DNA of 36,177 nucleotides from a bacterium (GTDB taxonomy: Bacteria; UBP6; JAFGXH01). The position numbers were made by a program, and so were the translations under genes. Positions 1-8,105 of this stretch are shown here, piece by piece; within the stretch, counting starts at the first letter, position 1, and each line of letters begins with the position of its first letter. The notes under the pieces are model-generated. The model saw nothing but the letters and a program-made list of their open reading frames with translations, did not search any database and was not told the origin of the DNA. Location of the stretch: positions 1 to 36,177 of the forward strand of contig JAMOQH010000129.1 in NCBI GenBank assembly GCA_027064085.1, in the 5' to 3' direction.

Positions 1-472
1 CATCATCTGTAATGTCGCCTGTTACAACAATTAAATCAGGATTTTCTCTTTTTAAAGATACTACTATTTTATCCAAGATATCATCATCTACAATATGCCC
101 TTCTTTTGTTTGAAAACCATTCCATAATATATGTAAATCAGAAATATGAGCAATTTTATTTATTTTTCTATTTAAATCAACAAAACCATCTTTTTTACTG
201 TACAACTCATATAATTCTTGAATTAAAAACTGCTCATTTAACCCATATCCAATTAATTTTCTATTAGGCAAATAAAGAAGTCTTTTCAACTTAGGATAAA
301 ACCTATGAGCCTGAATCTCAAAATCTCCATTTTTAATTTCAGAAATTCTTTGCTTTTCCCAAAAAAAATAAGCATTTAAAATCTTTTCTTTTTGCTCCCA
401 AAATGGTCTAACTCTAGCTCTCTCAACATTACTATTAATGAATAATTCTATCATTTCTCCAATACTTTTCAT
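1..472 (-). CDS. Calcineurin-like metallophosphoesterase, 5' part only
   Basis: The reading frame starts at ATG 472-470 and stays open for 157 codons to the window edge, so the C-terminal part is missing. A GAGG ribosome-binding site lies just upstream. Residues 108-114 read AHISDLH and 149-153 read VVTGD, the first two metal-binding motifs of the calcineurin-like phosphoesterase family (DxH and GDxxDD-type). These enzymes hydrolyse phosphomono- or diesters with two metal ions. The first motif normally sits within about 20 residues of the start; here roughly 105 charged residues with no recognised motif precede it, rich in Phe/Tyr/Lys. No signal peptide is visible, so a cytoplasmic location is likely. 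The substrate cannot be told. The family is secure; the function of the N-terminal extension is unknown. Confidence 0.85.
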   Translation of the reverse strand, partial: MKSIGEMIELFINSNVERARVRPFWEQKEKILNAYFFWEKQRISEIKNGDFEIQAHRFYPKLKRLLYLPNRKLIGYGLNEQFLIQELYELYSKKDGFVDLNRKINKIAHISDLHILWNGFQTKEGHIVDDDILDKIVVSLKRENPDLIVVTGDITDD

Positions 473-526
473 TTATCCTCTCCAATTCAATCCCCTTGTA
501 CAATCAAGGGCATTACTCTGACTCAT
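473..526 (-). CDS. Possible 17-codon upstream reading frame (leader peptide)
   Basis: On the minus strand an ATG at 526 opens a 17-codon frame (MSQSNALDCTRGLNWRG) whose TAA directly abuts the ATG of the phosphoesterase at 472. A strong AAGGGAGG lies at 545-552, about 18 bases upstream, which is long for an ATG at 526. The stretch is visibly richer in G and C than the surrounding gap. It could be a coupled leader peptide, a structured 5' leader, or chance. Confidence 0.25.
   Translation of the reverse strand: MSQSNALDCTRGLNWRG
493..510. repeat. Small hairpin in phosphoesterase leader
   Basis: CCCTTG (493-498) and CAAGGG (505-510) are perfect inverted arms around a 6-base loop. The hairpin lies 20-40 bases before the phosphoesterase start, within the transcribed leader if its promoter is further upstream. 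No T-tract follows, so a terminator is unlikely. Confidence 0.35.
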
Positions 527-552
527 ATTTGCACAAGACCCAATCCTCCCTT

Positions 553-1036
553 AACACAATATAATTCACCTTGTTTATTTATTAAAGTTTCTAACTTTTT
601 TTTAATAAATTCATATTAATTCTTCCTAATAATCAAATTATAATTAATTATAACTAATATTTTCATTTCTTACAATGAACAATATTACTATAATATTTGT
701 TCACTTTTTTTAACAACTAAAAACCTAACTCATTGTTTTTAATTGCTTCTTATTTTTTAGAAAGTTCACATTAAATAATAATATAAAAAATGAATAACTG
801 TGATTCATAATTTGTTTTTTTACAAATGTAGTTAATATTATTTGTTAAAAATTATCTTGTTTTAAATTCTTTTTTACAAATCTTTTATCTTTTCTATAAA
901 ATATTAAAAATCCTTATGCTAGTATTAGAAAACGATATCCTTACAAATTAGGTAAAGATATAACAGAATATCATGTACATTATAAATTTTAAAAAAAAAA
1001 TTTTAATTACGAATCCCAGAAATGAATAATATCAAC
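553..1036. other. Long AT-rich gap without genes
   Basis: No open frame of credible length with a ribosome-binding site is seen on either strand. The sequence is extremely AT-rich. It holds an imperfect inverted repeat at 676-703, a short ATTTGT/ACAAAT hairpin at 810-827, and a TGAAT/ATTCA dyad at 791-807. It separates two divergent transcription units, so it probably carries the promoter of the leftward phosphoesterase and regulator sites. I saw no DnaA-box cluster and no RNA gene. Confidence 0.6.
676..703. repeat. Imperfect inverted repeat TGAACA...TGTTCA
   Basis: Arms TGAACAATATTA (676-687) and TAATATTTGTTCA (691-703) are complementary apart from one bulged base, around a CTA loop. A T-rich run follows at 705-711. 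No gene ends nearby on the plus strand, so an operator or a cruciform-prone site fits better than a terminator. The TGAACA half-site recurs next to the tetR promoter at 1049-1054. Confidence 0.45.
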
Positions 1037-1065
1037 TTGACAAAATCATGAACATAAGTTATTTT
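1037..1065 (+). promoter_or_regulatory. Promoter of the tetR operon with possible operator
   Basis: TTGACA (1037-1042), a 17-base spacer and TATTTT (1060-1065) make a good sigma-70-type promoter. The predicted transcript start is near 1072, about 30 bases before the gene. A CATAA/TTATG dyad (1053-1057 and 1064-1068) and direct TGAAC repeats (1049 and 1067) overlap the spacer and -10 box, where a TetR repressor would act. The operator is inferred. Confidence 0.6.
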
Positions 1066-1102
1066 ATGAACGAGTGTTACTTTTTTTAAATTATGGAGTA
1101 TT

Positions 1103-1711
1103 ATGGGTGTTAAAGAAAGAAAAGCAAGAGAATTTAAACAGAGAGAAGAAGAAATACTTTTAGCTGCTTATGAACTATTAATTGAATTAGAACCTATTCA
1201 AATGACAATGGAAATGATAGCTGAAAAAATAGAAATAGGAAGAGGTACTATTTATAAACATTTTAATTCCAAAGATGAAATTTATGCAAGACTTATCATA
1301 AACAGACGGGCTTTATTGCTTGATAGGTTACAGAAGCTTAAAAATACAAATAAAATAAGTCTTAAAGAACTAATAAGAGCATATATAGAATATTCTACTA
1401 ATGATATCAAAGCTTTTGTTGTTCATAAAAAATGTTTAAACTATTATATAAAATCAAATATCAACAATAATTTAATTCAATTAATGCAATCACAAGAAAC
1501 TAAAAAAATAGAATTAATTGAGTTTATTATGGGAGAAGCGCTTAAAAATTTAGACTTAGAACCTTTAAATATAAGGTATTTAATTTATGCAGGCTGGGGA
1601 ATGTTAAAAGGTGCTATGGATTTTATGATAGAAAATAAAGATTTATTAATAGAAGATAAAAAATTATTTCAAGAAGCTATTGAACAAATATTCTTACAAG
1701 GAATTTTATAA
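1103..1711 (+). CDS. TetR/AcrR-family transcriptional regulator
   Basis: This 202-residue protein has the normal TetR length. Residues about 15-62 form the N-terminal helix-turn-helix, with the typical run of a Thr-Met helix, AEKIEIGRGTIYKHF and SKDEIYARL. The rest is the all-helical ligand-binding half, which is poorly conserved, so the inducer cannot be read. ATG 1103 is preceded by TATGGAG with a short spacer. It is the first gene of an operon with a flavoprotein, a glycerol-3-phosphate dehydrogenase and a kinase (17 bases to the next gene), and most likely represses that operon by binding the dyad at its own promoter. TetR regulators beside alkyl-DHAP-synthase-like and GlpD-like genes are known in mycobacteria (Rv2249c-Rv2251 region). 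The family call is firm; the target is inference. Confidence 0.9.
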   Translation: MGVKERKAREFKQREEEILLAAYELLIELEPIQMTMEMIAEKIEIGRGTIYKHFNSKDEIYARLIINRRALLLDRLQKLKNTNKISLKELIRAYIEYSTNDIKAFVVHKKCLNYYIKSNINNNLIQLMQSQETKKIELIEFIMGEALKNLDLEPLNIRYLIYAGWGMLKGAMDFMIENKDLLIEDKKLFQEAIEQIFLQGIL

Positions 1712-1728
1712 CTTAAAGGAGTCAACTT

Positions 1729-3411
1729 ATGTTAGAAAAAAGATTTACACCTAATTGGATAAAAAAAGCACCAAAGAAAAATTCTTATAGATCTGTATTT
1801 AAGTGGGGAGCACCTAAAGGTTTCAAGCATCCTAATAAAAATTTTTATAACTTAATAAAGCAAGAACTTGAATTAACTGATGAAGATTTTAAAAATAAAA
1901 AAAATATAGGTAATGAAAAGATTATTTGTGATTCGCCTGTTAAACTTGATGAAAAACATATTAAATTCATAAAAAAAATAGTTGGAGAAAAAAATATAAA
2001 AACAGATGATTACGAAAGAGTAAAATACTCTACAGGAATGACTATGTTAGAAGTTGATGCACTAAGAAATAAAAAGCATTACTCTATTGCAGATATTGTT
2101 GTTCATCCTAGAAATAAAGAAGAAATAAAAAACATTGTTAAGTATTGTAATAAACATAAAATTCCAATAACTGTTTACGGAGGTGGTTCTTCTGTAAATA
2201 TGGGAGTGATGCCTAAAAAAGGTGGAATATCTTTAGTTATGAATACTCATATGAACAAAATTCTTGAATTTAATGAAACCGACCAGATTGTTAGAGTTCA
2301 GGCAGGAATGATGGGGCCGGATTTTGAAAATGCTTTAAATAATGCAGATAAACTATTTAATACAAAAAGCAAATATACTTGTGGACATTTTCCACAATCT
2401 TTCGAGTTTTCAAGTGTTGGAGGTTGGGTAATAACTTTAGGGAGTGGACAGGCATCATCTTATTATGGAGATGCCTATAATTTGGTTTTTTCACAAGAAT
2501 TTATAACTCCGGTTGGAGAAATTAAAACGCTAGAATATCCTGCAACAGCAACAGGACCAAAATTAAATGATATTATGAAAGGAAGTGAAGGAGCCTTTGG
2601 GATACTAACAGAATTAACAATGAAGGTTTTTAAATATCAACCTAAAAATAGGCAAGATTTTGCTTTTATTTTTCCAACATGGAGAGATGCAGTTAATGCA
2701 TCTAGGACAATTAGCCAAGGTGAATTTGGAATGCCTGCTGTTTTTAGAATTTCAGACCCCGAAGAAACAATTACAGGATTAAAAGTTTATAACCTAGAAG
2801 GAACACCGCTTGATAAAATTATTGAATTGAAAGGTTATAAACATGGTGAAAGGTGTTTGTGTATAGGTCATACTGAAGGAGAAAAGGAATTTTCTAAACA
2901 TGTAAAAAAAATGGTAAAGAAGATATGTAAAAATCATGGAGCGATGTATTTAAGTGGCTATCCGGTTAAAAAATGGAGAAAAGGACGATTTGCTGACCCA
3001 TATATGAGAGAAGATTTACAGGATTATGGAATAATATCGGATACTGTTGAAACAGCTGTGAAATGGTCAGATTTACATAAAGTACATGAAGGCGTAAGAG
3101 AATTTATTAAAAAAAGGTCTAATACCATCTGTTTAACACATGCTTCTCACTTTTATCCTCAAGGAACTAACCTATACTTTATCTTTATTGCAAAATATAA
3201 AGACATAGAAGAATATAAAGAATTATTAAATGGAATAATGGATAATATTCAAAACTACGGAGGATCTATTAGCCATCATCATGGAGTTGGTAAATTATTT
3301 GGTTCTAGAATGACTAAACACTTAGGCAATGAACAAGTAGCTGCATTAAAAGCCTTAAAAGCTCATTTTGACCCTAATGAAATTATGAATCCCGGACAAA
3401 TGGGGTTGTAA
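1729..3411 (+). CDS. FAD-linked oxidase, alkyl-DHAP synthase-like
   Basis: A 560-residue flavoprotein of the FAD-binding PCMH (VAO) family. The FAD domain spans about residues 115-300 with VHPRNKEEI and ITVYGGGSSVNMG; CGHFPQSFEFSSVGGWV (218-234) and GSGQASSYYGD are typical of alkyldihydroxyacetonephosphate synthases. The C-terminal SHHHGVGK (515-522) carries the triple-His active-site motif of that family, and DPNEIMNPG ends the protein. The eukaryotic enzyme swaps the acyl chain of acyl-DHAP for a fatty alcohol to start ether-lipid synthesis; many bacterial homologues are unproven and may act on other DHAP or 2-hydroxyacid substrates. An AGGAG precedes the ATG. The next gene starts one base after its stop, so it is co-translated with a glycerol-3-phosphate dehydrogenase, which supports a glycerol/DHAP-phosphate substrate. 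The family is secure, the exact reaction is not. Confidence 0.85.
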   Translation: MLEKRFTPNWIKKAPKKNSYRSVFKWGAPKGFKHPNKNFYNLIKQELELTDEDFKNKKNIGNEKIICDSPVKLDEKHIKFIKKIVGEKNIKTDDYERVKYSTGMTMLEVDALRNKKHYSIADIVVHPRNKEEIKNIVKYCNKHKIPITVYGGGSSVNMGVMPKKGGISLVMNTHMNKILEFNETDQIVRVQAGMMGPDFENALNNADKLFNTKSKYTCGHFPQSFEFSSVGGWVITLGSGQASSYYGDAYNLVFSQEFITPVGEIKTLEYPATATGPKLNDIMKGSEGAFGILTELTMKVFKYQPKNRQDFAFIFPTWRDAVNASRTISQGEFGMPAVFRISDPEETITGLKVYNLEGTPLDKIIELKGYKHGERCLCIGHTEGEKEFSKHVKKMVKKICKNHGAMYLSGYPVKKWRKGRFADPYMREDLQDYGIISDTVETAVKWSDLHKVHEGVREFIKKRSNTICLTHASHFYPQGTNLYFIFIAKYKDIEEYKELLNGIMDNIQNYGGSISHHHGVGKLFGSRMTKHLGNEQVAALKALKAHFDPNEIMNPGQMGL

Positions 3412-3412
3412 T

Positions 3413-4975
3413 ATGAGAACTAGAAAATTAGAACAAATCAAACAAGAAAACTGGGATATTATTATTGTTGGTGGCGGAATTACCGGTGCAGGAATATTAA
3501 GAGAAGCAGCTAATTCTGGACTAAAAGTTTTACTAGTAGAACAAAAGGACTTTTCATGGGGTACCTCTAGTCGCTCCACCAAAATGATACATGGAGGATT
3601 GCGTTATCTTAAATCGGGAGATGTTATTTTAACATATAAATCTGTAAGAGAAAGAGAAAACTTACTTAATGAACTTCCTGGCTTAGCTAAAAACAATGCA
3701 TTTATTTTACCTGTTTATAAAGGTAAAAGGTTTCAAAAGTGGCTAATTCATATTGGCTTAATTATTTATAACATATTGGCCTGGAAATGGAGAAAAAATA
3801 TCTTTCCTAAAAAAGAGCTTTTAAAGCTTACACCATCTATTAAACAAAATGGTTTTCAAGCTGGATTTTTAGTAAATGATGGAGTCACTGATGATGCAAG
3901 ATTAGTACTTAGAGTTTTAGATGAAGCAATAGATAAGGGAGCAACTGCAATTAATTACTGTAAAGTAACGAAATTATTAAAATCTAATAATAATAAAGTT
4001 AATGGTGTAAACTTAAAAGACATGGAAACTAGCGAAAGTTTTGATTTAAAATCTAAATTGGTTATTAATGCAACGGGTGCCTGGGTAGATAATCTTAGAT
4101 CTGAAATTAAAAAATCGAATTCATTAAAAATCAGGCCTTTAAGAGGAAGCCATTTGATTTTATCTAAAGATAGAATACCATTAAAGCATAATTTTTTAAC
4201 TATGCACCCTAAAGATAATAGGCCAGTAACAATTTTATTATGGGAAGGAAGAATTTTACTTGGTACAACAGATAAAGACCATAAAAACAATATGAATGAA
4301 GAGGCTTCTATAACAAAAGAAGAAATTGATTACTTATTGGAAGCAATTAATAATATCTTTCCAAAATTAGAAATAAAAAAAAATGATATTATTGCCACAA
4401 TTTCAGGAGTTAGACCTGTTGTTGATTCTGGGAAAAAAGATCCCTCTAAAGAATCAAGAGATTATGCTATATGGAAAGAAGATGGCTTGTTAACTGTTAC
4501 AGGTGGTAAATTAACAACTTTTAGGATAACTGCTTTAGATGCGTTAAAACAAGCCAAAAAATATATTGGAGAATTATCTAATATTGAAAAAAATAAAAAT
4601 ATATTTTCTGATTATGACAAAACTATTATAAAATCTATATTAAAAAAAGAACAAGTAATAAGGCTTCAAGGACGGTATGGAAGACATTTTAGTGAAATAA
4701 TAAAAAATGCTCAAGATAATGAACTTAAATTAATTCCTAATACAAATACAATATGGGCAGAACTTCGTTATGCTGCAAAAAATGAATCTATTGTTCATTT
4801 AGATGATTTAATGCTAAGAAGAACTCGTATAGGATTATTACTTAATAACGGAGGAAGTGATATTTTATCAAAAGTTAAAAAAATCTGTCAACCATTATTG
4901 GGTTGGAATGATGAAAAGTGGCAAAAAGAAGTTGATAGGTATTTGGAAATATGGAAAAAATATTATTCTTTCTAA
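3413..4975 (+). CDS. FAD-dependent glycerol-3-phosphate dehydrogenase
   Basis: This 520-residue protein belongs to the GlpD/GlpA family, which oxidises sn-glycerol 3-phosphate to DHAP and passes electrons to the quinone pool at the inner membrane. The N-terminal dinucleotide motif IIIVGGGITGAG (17-28) is followed by SSRSTKMIHGGLRYL (52-66), the family's substrate/FAD signature. The GLLTVTGGKLTTFR motif is near residue 365 and a GlpD-type C-terminal helical domain follows. Length matches the usual 500-560. It begins one base after the flavoprotein stop, with a weak GGGG-containing site inside the preceding codons, so translation is probably coupled. A kinase gene follows 10 bases later. Product DHAP is the precursor that the upstream alkyl-DHAP-synthase-like enzyme's family acts on. 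It could alternatively serve plain glycerol catabolism. Confidence 0.92.
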   Translation: MRTRKLEQIKQENWDIIIVGGGITGAGILREAANSGLKVLLVEQKDFSWGTSSRSTKMIHGGLRYLKSGDVILTYKSVRERENLLNELPGLAKNNAFILPVYKGKRFQKWLIHIGLIIYNILAWKWRKNIFPKKELLKLTPSIKQNGFQAGFLVNDGVTDDARLVLRVLDEAIDKGATAINYCKVTKLLKSNNNKVNGVNLKDMETSESFDLKSKLVINATGAWVDNLRSEIKKSNSLKIRPLRGSHLILSKDRIPLKHNFLTMHPKDNRPVTILLWEGRILLGTTDKDHKNNMNEEASITKEEIDYLLEAINNIFPKLEIKKNDIIATISGVRPVVDSGKKDPSKESRDYAIWKEDGLLTVTGGKLTTFRITALDALKQAKKYIGELSNIEKNKNIFSDYDKTIIKSILKKEQVIRLQGRYGRHFSEIIKNAQDNELKLIPNTNTIWAELRYAAKNESIVHLDDLMLRRTRIGLLLNNGGSDILSKVKKICQPLLGWNDEKWQKEVDRYLEIWKKYYSF

Positions 4976-4985
4976 GGGAGCTATA

Positions 4986-6545
4986 ATGAAAAATAATGAT
5001 AAATTTATTCTTTCAATAGATATGGGAACACAAAGTGTTAGGGCAGTAGCATTTGACATTAAAGGCAATATTCTAGATATGAATAAGGTAATTTATAAAC
5101 CTATTTCTAATAGTCCCGAAGATGGATTTCATGAGCAGGGTGTGGAATATTATTGGAAATGCTTAACTAAAGCATGTAAAAATTTGTGGAATCAAAATAA
5201 AGTAGATCCTAAAAATATACTTGGACTTTCAGTTACAACACAAAGGGGTACAGTTGTTAACCTTGATAAAGATGGTAAAGCTCTTAGGCCAGCAATATTA
5301 TGGTTTGATAAAAGGCTTAGTAAAAATATAAAAAAAATTACCCCTTTGTTGGATCTAGCATTTAATATTACAAAATTAAGAAAAAATATAGATTATTTTC
5401 AAAAAAAGGCTCAAATAAATTGGATAGAGGAAAATCAGCCGGAAATTTGGGATAAAACAGAGCATTATTTATTACTCTCCGGTTATATTAACTATAGGTT
5501 AACAACAAAGTTTATCGACTCCACTGCTTCGCAGGTTGGATATATACCTTACAATTATAAAAAACAAACTTGGGAAGAAAATAACTCTTGGAAATACAAA
5601 TTATTCAGAGTAAAACCTAAATCTTTACCTAAACTAGTTAAACCAAGTGAAATAATTGGTAAAATCAGCTCTCAAGCCTCAAAAGAGACATTAATCCCTA
5701 TTGACACTTTAGTTTTTGCCGCTGCATCAGATAAAGCATGTGAAATTACAGGAAGTGGAATGCTTGAAAATAGTGATGCTTGTATTGGTTTTGGAACAAC
5801 TGCAACTATCAGTATAAACAGTAAAAAATATATAGAACCAATTTTTTTAGCCCCTCCATATACTAGTGCAAAACAAGGATATTACAATCCTGAAGTACAA
5901 ATTTTTAGAGGTTTTTGGATGGTTACATGGTTTAAAGAACAATTTGCTCATCCAGAAAGCATAACAGCTCAAAAAAAAGGTGTTTCTACAGAAGAAGTAC
6001 TAGAAGAGCTAGCCTCAAAAATACCTGCAGGTTCACTTGGGCTTACTTTACAACCATATTGGACACCAGGAGTCAGATTTCCGGGGCTTGAGGCCAAAGG
6101 AAGTATTATTGGTTTTAACAGTATGCATAAAAAAGAACATATTTATAGAGCAATACTAGAGGGCTTAGCTTATGGAATTCGTGAGGGAAAGGAGAAAATA
6201 GAAAAAAAGAGTAAAATTAAAATGAAACAAATATTTGTTACAGGTGGAGGAAGTAAATCTGATTTAGTAATGCAAATTACTGCTGATATTTTAAATGTAA
6301 AAACAATAAGACCAAAGATAGAGGAAAGCTCCGCCCTCGGAGCAGCAATTTTAACAGCAATAGGCCTAAAAATATATAAAAATTATGATGAAGCAGTAAA
6401 AAATATGACTTCTAGTGGCGATACTTTTGAGCCAAATCCTGAAACAGTAAAAATTTATGATAAATTATATAAAAGCGTGTATAAAAATATTTATAAAAGA
6501 TTAAAACCGATTTTTCATAGTATAAAAAATATTATTGTAACTTAA
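4986..6545 (+). CDS. FGGY-family carbohydrate kinase
   Basis: The real start is ATG 4986, preceded by AAGGGAG at 4974-4980; the frame is open upstream into the previous gene, but nothing supports a start there. The 519-residue protein shows the FGGY fold: LSIDMGTQSVRAVAFD (9-24, phosphate loop 1), GLSVTTQRGT (80-89), SDK (248-250) with the likely catalytic Asp249, GFGTTATI (268-275), and a C-terminal TGGGSKSDLVMQITAD adenosine motif followed by ESSALGAAI. Such enzymes phosphorylate polyols or sugars with ATP. The sequence is not a close match to classical GlpK, so glycerol, dihydroxyacetone or another polyol are all possible. As last gene of an operon with glycerol-3-phosphate dehydrogenase, supplying glycerol 3-phosphate or DHAP is the natural inference. 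Confidence 0.85.
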   Translation: MKNNDKFILSIDMGTQSVRAVAFDIKGNILDMNKVIYKPISNSPEDGFHEQGVEYYWKCLTKACKNLWNQNKVDPKNILGLSVTTQRGTVVNLDKDGKALRPAILWFDKRLSKNIKKITPLLDLAFNITKLRKNIDYFQKKAQINWIEENQPEIWDKTEHYLLLSGYINYRLTTKFIDSTASQVGYIPYNYKKQTWEENNSWKYKLFRVKPKSLPKLVKPSEIIGKISSQASKETLIPIDTLVFAAASDKACEITGSGMLENSDACIGFGTTATISINSKKYIEPIFLAPPYTSAKQGYYNPEVQIFRGFWMVTWFKEQFAHPESITAQKKGVSTEEVLEELASKIPAGSLGLTLQPYWTPGVRFPGLEAKGSIIGFNSMHKKEHIYRAILEGLAYGIREGKEKIEKKSKIKMKQIFVTGGGSKSDLVMQITADILNVKTIRPKIEESSALGAAILTAIGLKIYKNYDEAVKNMTSSGDTFEPNPETVKIYDKLYKSVYKNIYKRLKPIFHSIKNIIVT

Positions 6546-6582
6546 AAAGTTTTTCAATTACTCTTATTATATGAAATTAGCC

Positions 6583-6596
6583 CCCACGAATGTGGG
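6583..6596. terminator. Hairpin between convergent operons
   Basis: CCCAC (6583-6587) and GTGGG (6592-6596) pair around a GAAT loop, in the 79-base gap between the kinase and trkH stops. There is no clear T-tract on the plus strand and only a T-rich stretch on the minus side, so it may be a weak bidirectional terminator. Confidence 0.4.
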
Positions 6597-6624
6597 CAAA
6601 TGGAGCTTTGATAATAAATAAAAA

Positions 6625-8097
6625 TTATCTTTTCCAAAAATGCTTTGAAAATAAAACCAAAATTGTATAGATTTCTAATCTTCCTAATAACATTCCAAAC
6701 GAAAGTAAAAGCTTAATCCACGGAGTGAACAATGTGTAATTTTCAGTAGGTCCTACTTCTGCTATACCGGGGCCAATATTACCAACTGATGCAAGTGTTG
6801 CAAAAAAAGATGTTTCATAACTATAGCCTGCTATATATATAATCACTGAAATTATAAGTAAAATAAGCACATAAAAATAAACAAACCCCCAGATATTGAG
6901 TGCTAGAGAATTTTTAATTCTATAACCACCAAATTTAACAGAATTGACAGTATTAGGAAATATTAACCTGTATAATTCATGAACAGATTGCTTAAAAATA
7001 ATAATAATTCTTATTACCTTTATTCCTCCACCTGTTGAGCCGGCAGAGCCTCCTATCATCATCGCAATAATAAGTGCAAGAGTCGCAAATTTTCCCCAGT
7101 GGTGGTCAGTAAAGTCAACAGAATTAAAACCTGTTGTTGTCAAAATAGAGGCAATATTAAAAGGAGCATGTCTTAAAGCATAGGTTAATTTTCCTGTTCT
7201 TATATATATATCAAAACCTGCAATTAAACTTAAACCTAGAAATATTGATATATAAACCTTAAATTCAAGGTCTTTGAAGTATTTTTTTATATCTCCCTTA
7301 AAAATAGCATAGTAATGTAAGCTGAAATTTGCTCCTGCTACAATCATAAAAAATGTAACAACTGCTTCTATGTATGCACTGTCAAAGCTTTCCATACTTT
7401 TATTTTTAGTTGAAAATCCTCCGGTTGCTAAAGTAGCAAAAGCATGGTTTACTGAATCAAAAAAGCTCATACCTCCAAATAAAAGTAATATTATCAATGC
7501 AACCGTTATAATCAAATATAGTTTCCATAGAATTTTTGCAGTTTCTCTTATTCTTGGAGTTATTTTTTCTTGGGTAGGTCCTGGAACTTCGGCTTTAAAT
7601 AGCTGAAAGCCACCAATTCCTAAAAAAGGCAGTATTGTCAAAGATAAAACAATAAATCCCATACCACCAATCCAGTGTGTTGTGGAACGCCACATTAAAA
7701 TACTGTGTGGATGAGATTCTATACCAACCAAAACAGTTGCTCCTGTTGTTGTTAAACCTGATATTGATTCAAATACAGAAGAAGCAAAGCTAGAAAAACT
7801 AAAATCACCAAATGTTTTCTGAAAAAAGAATGGTAAACCACCTGTAATTCCAATAAGTATCCATGAAGTTGTTGTAATAAAAAATCCTTCTTTGTGACTT
7901 ATGTTGTCATTATCTAAGTTTCGAAATGGTATATATAATAATATCCCCACAATCAAAGTAACAATACTTGCCTTTAAAAATGAAATAGTTCCTTTATCAC
8001 TATAATAGATTAATCCAACAAATATATGTGTTGCAATAATTAAAGAAAAAAATATTAAAAACAATCCATTTATTTTTGAAACAACTTTAAAGTTCAT
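6625..8097 (-). CDS. trkH: TrkH/KtrB-family potassium transporter membrane subunit
   Basis: This 490-residue multi-pass membrane protein is the pore subunit of a Trk/Ktr potassium-uptake system. Four pore loops are visible: SGLTTTGATV (113-122), ATLATGGFST (221-230), ILTTTGFNSV (318-327) and ATLASVGNIGPG (433-444), each carrying the filter glycine. GSAGSTGGGIKVIR (350-363) is the conserved segment after the third loop. About ten or more hydrophobic helices are seen, and length matches TrkH (480-490). ATG 8097 lies 8 bases after the stop of the first TrkA-like gene. It is the last gene of a four-gene operon, so its two RCK partners are made from the same transcript. Potassium uptake is driven by the membrane potential and gated by nucleotide-binding TrkA rings in the family. 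Confidence 0.95.
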   Translation of the reverse strand: MNFKVVSKINGLFLIFFSLIIATHIFVGLIYYSDKGTISFLKASIVTLIVGILLYIPFRNLDNDNISHKEGFFITTTSWILIGITGGLPFFFQKTFGDFSFSSFASSVFESISGLTTTGATVLVGIESHPHSILMWRSTTHWIGGMGFIVLSLTILPFLGIGGFQLFKAEVPGPTQEKITPRIRETAKILWKLYLIITVALIILLLFGGMSFFDSVNHAFATLATGGFSTKNKSMESFDSAYIEAVVTFFMIVAGANFSLHYYAIFKGDIKKYFKDLEFKVYISIFLGLSLIAGFDIYIRTGKLTYALRHAPFNIASILTTTGFNSVDFTDHHWGKFATLALIIAMMIGGSAGSTGGGIKVIRIIIIFKQSVHELYRLIFPNTVNSVKFGGYRIKNSLALNIWGFVYFYVLILLIISVIIYIAGYSYETSFFATLASVGNIGPGIAEVGPTENYTLFTPWIKLLLSFGMLLGRLEIYTILVLFSKHFWKR

Positions 8098-8105
8098 TCT
8101 TCCTA

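Noticed and set aside
553-1036. Chromosomal replication origin in the AT-rich gap
   Set aside because: No cluster of DnaA boxes and no dnaA, dnaN or gyr genes nearby; rsmG is 25 kb away and is not beside gidA or parA.
4857-4985. 43-codon N-terminal extension of the kinase
   Set aside because: It overlaps the preceding gene, and AAGGGAG is placed exactly for ATG 4986, where the FGGY homology begins.
3355-5000. Minus-strand open frames inside the glycerol-3-phosphate dehydrogenase gene (for example 3355-3582 and 3955-4290)
   Set aside because: They have no ribosome-binding site or domain and lie opposite well-supported coding sequence.
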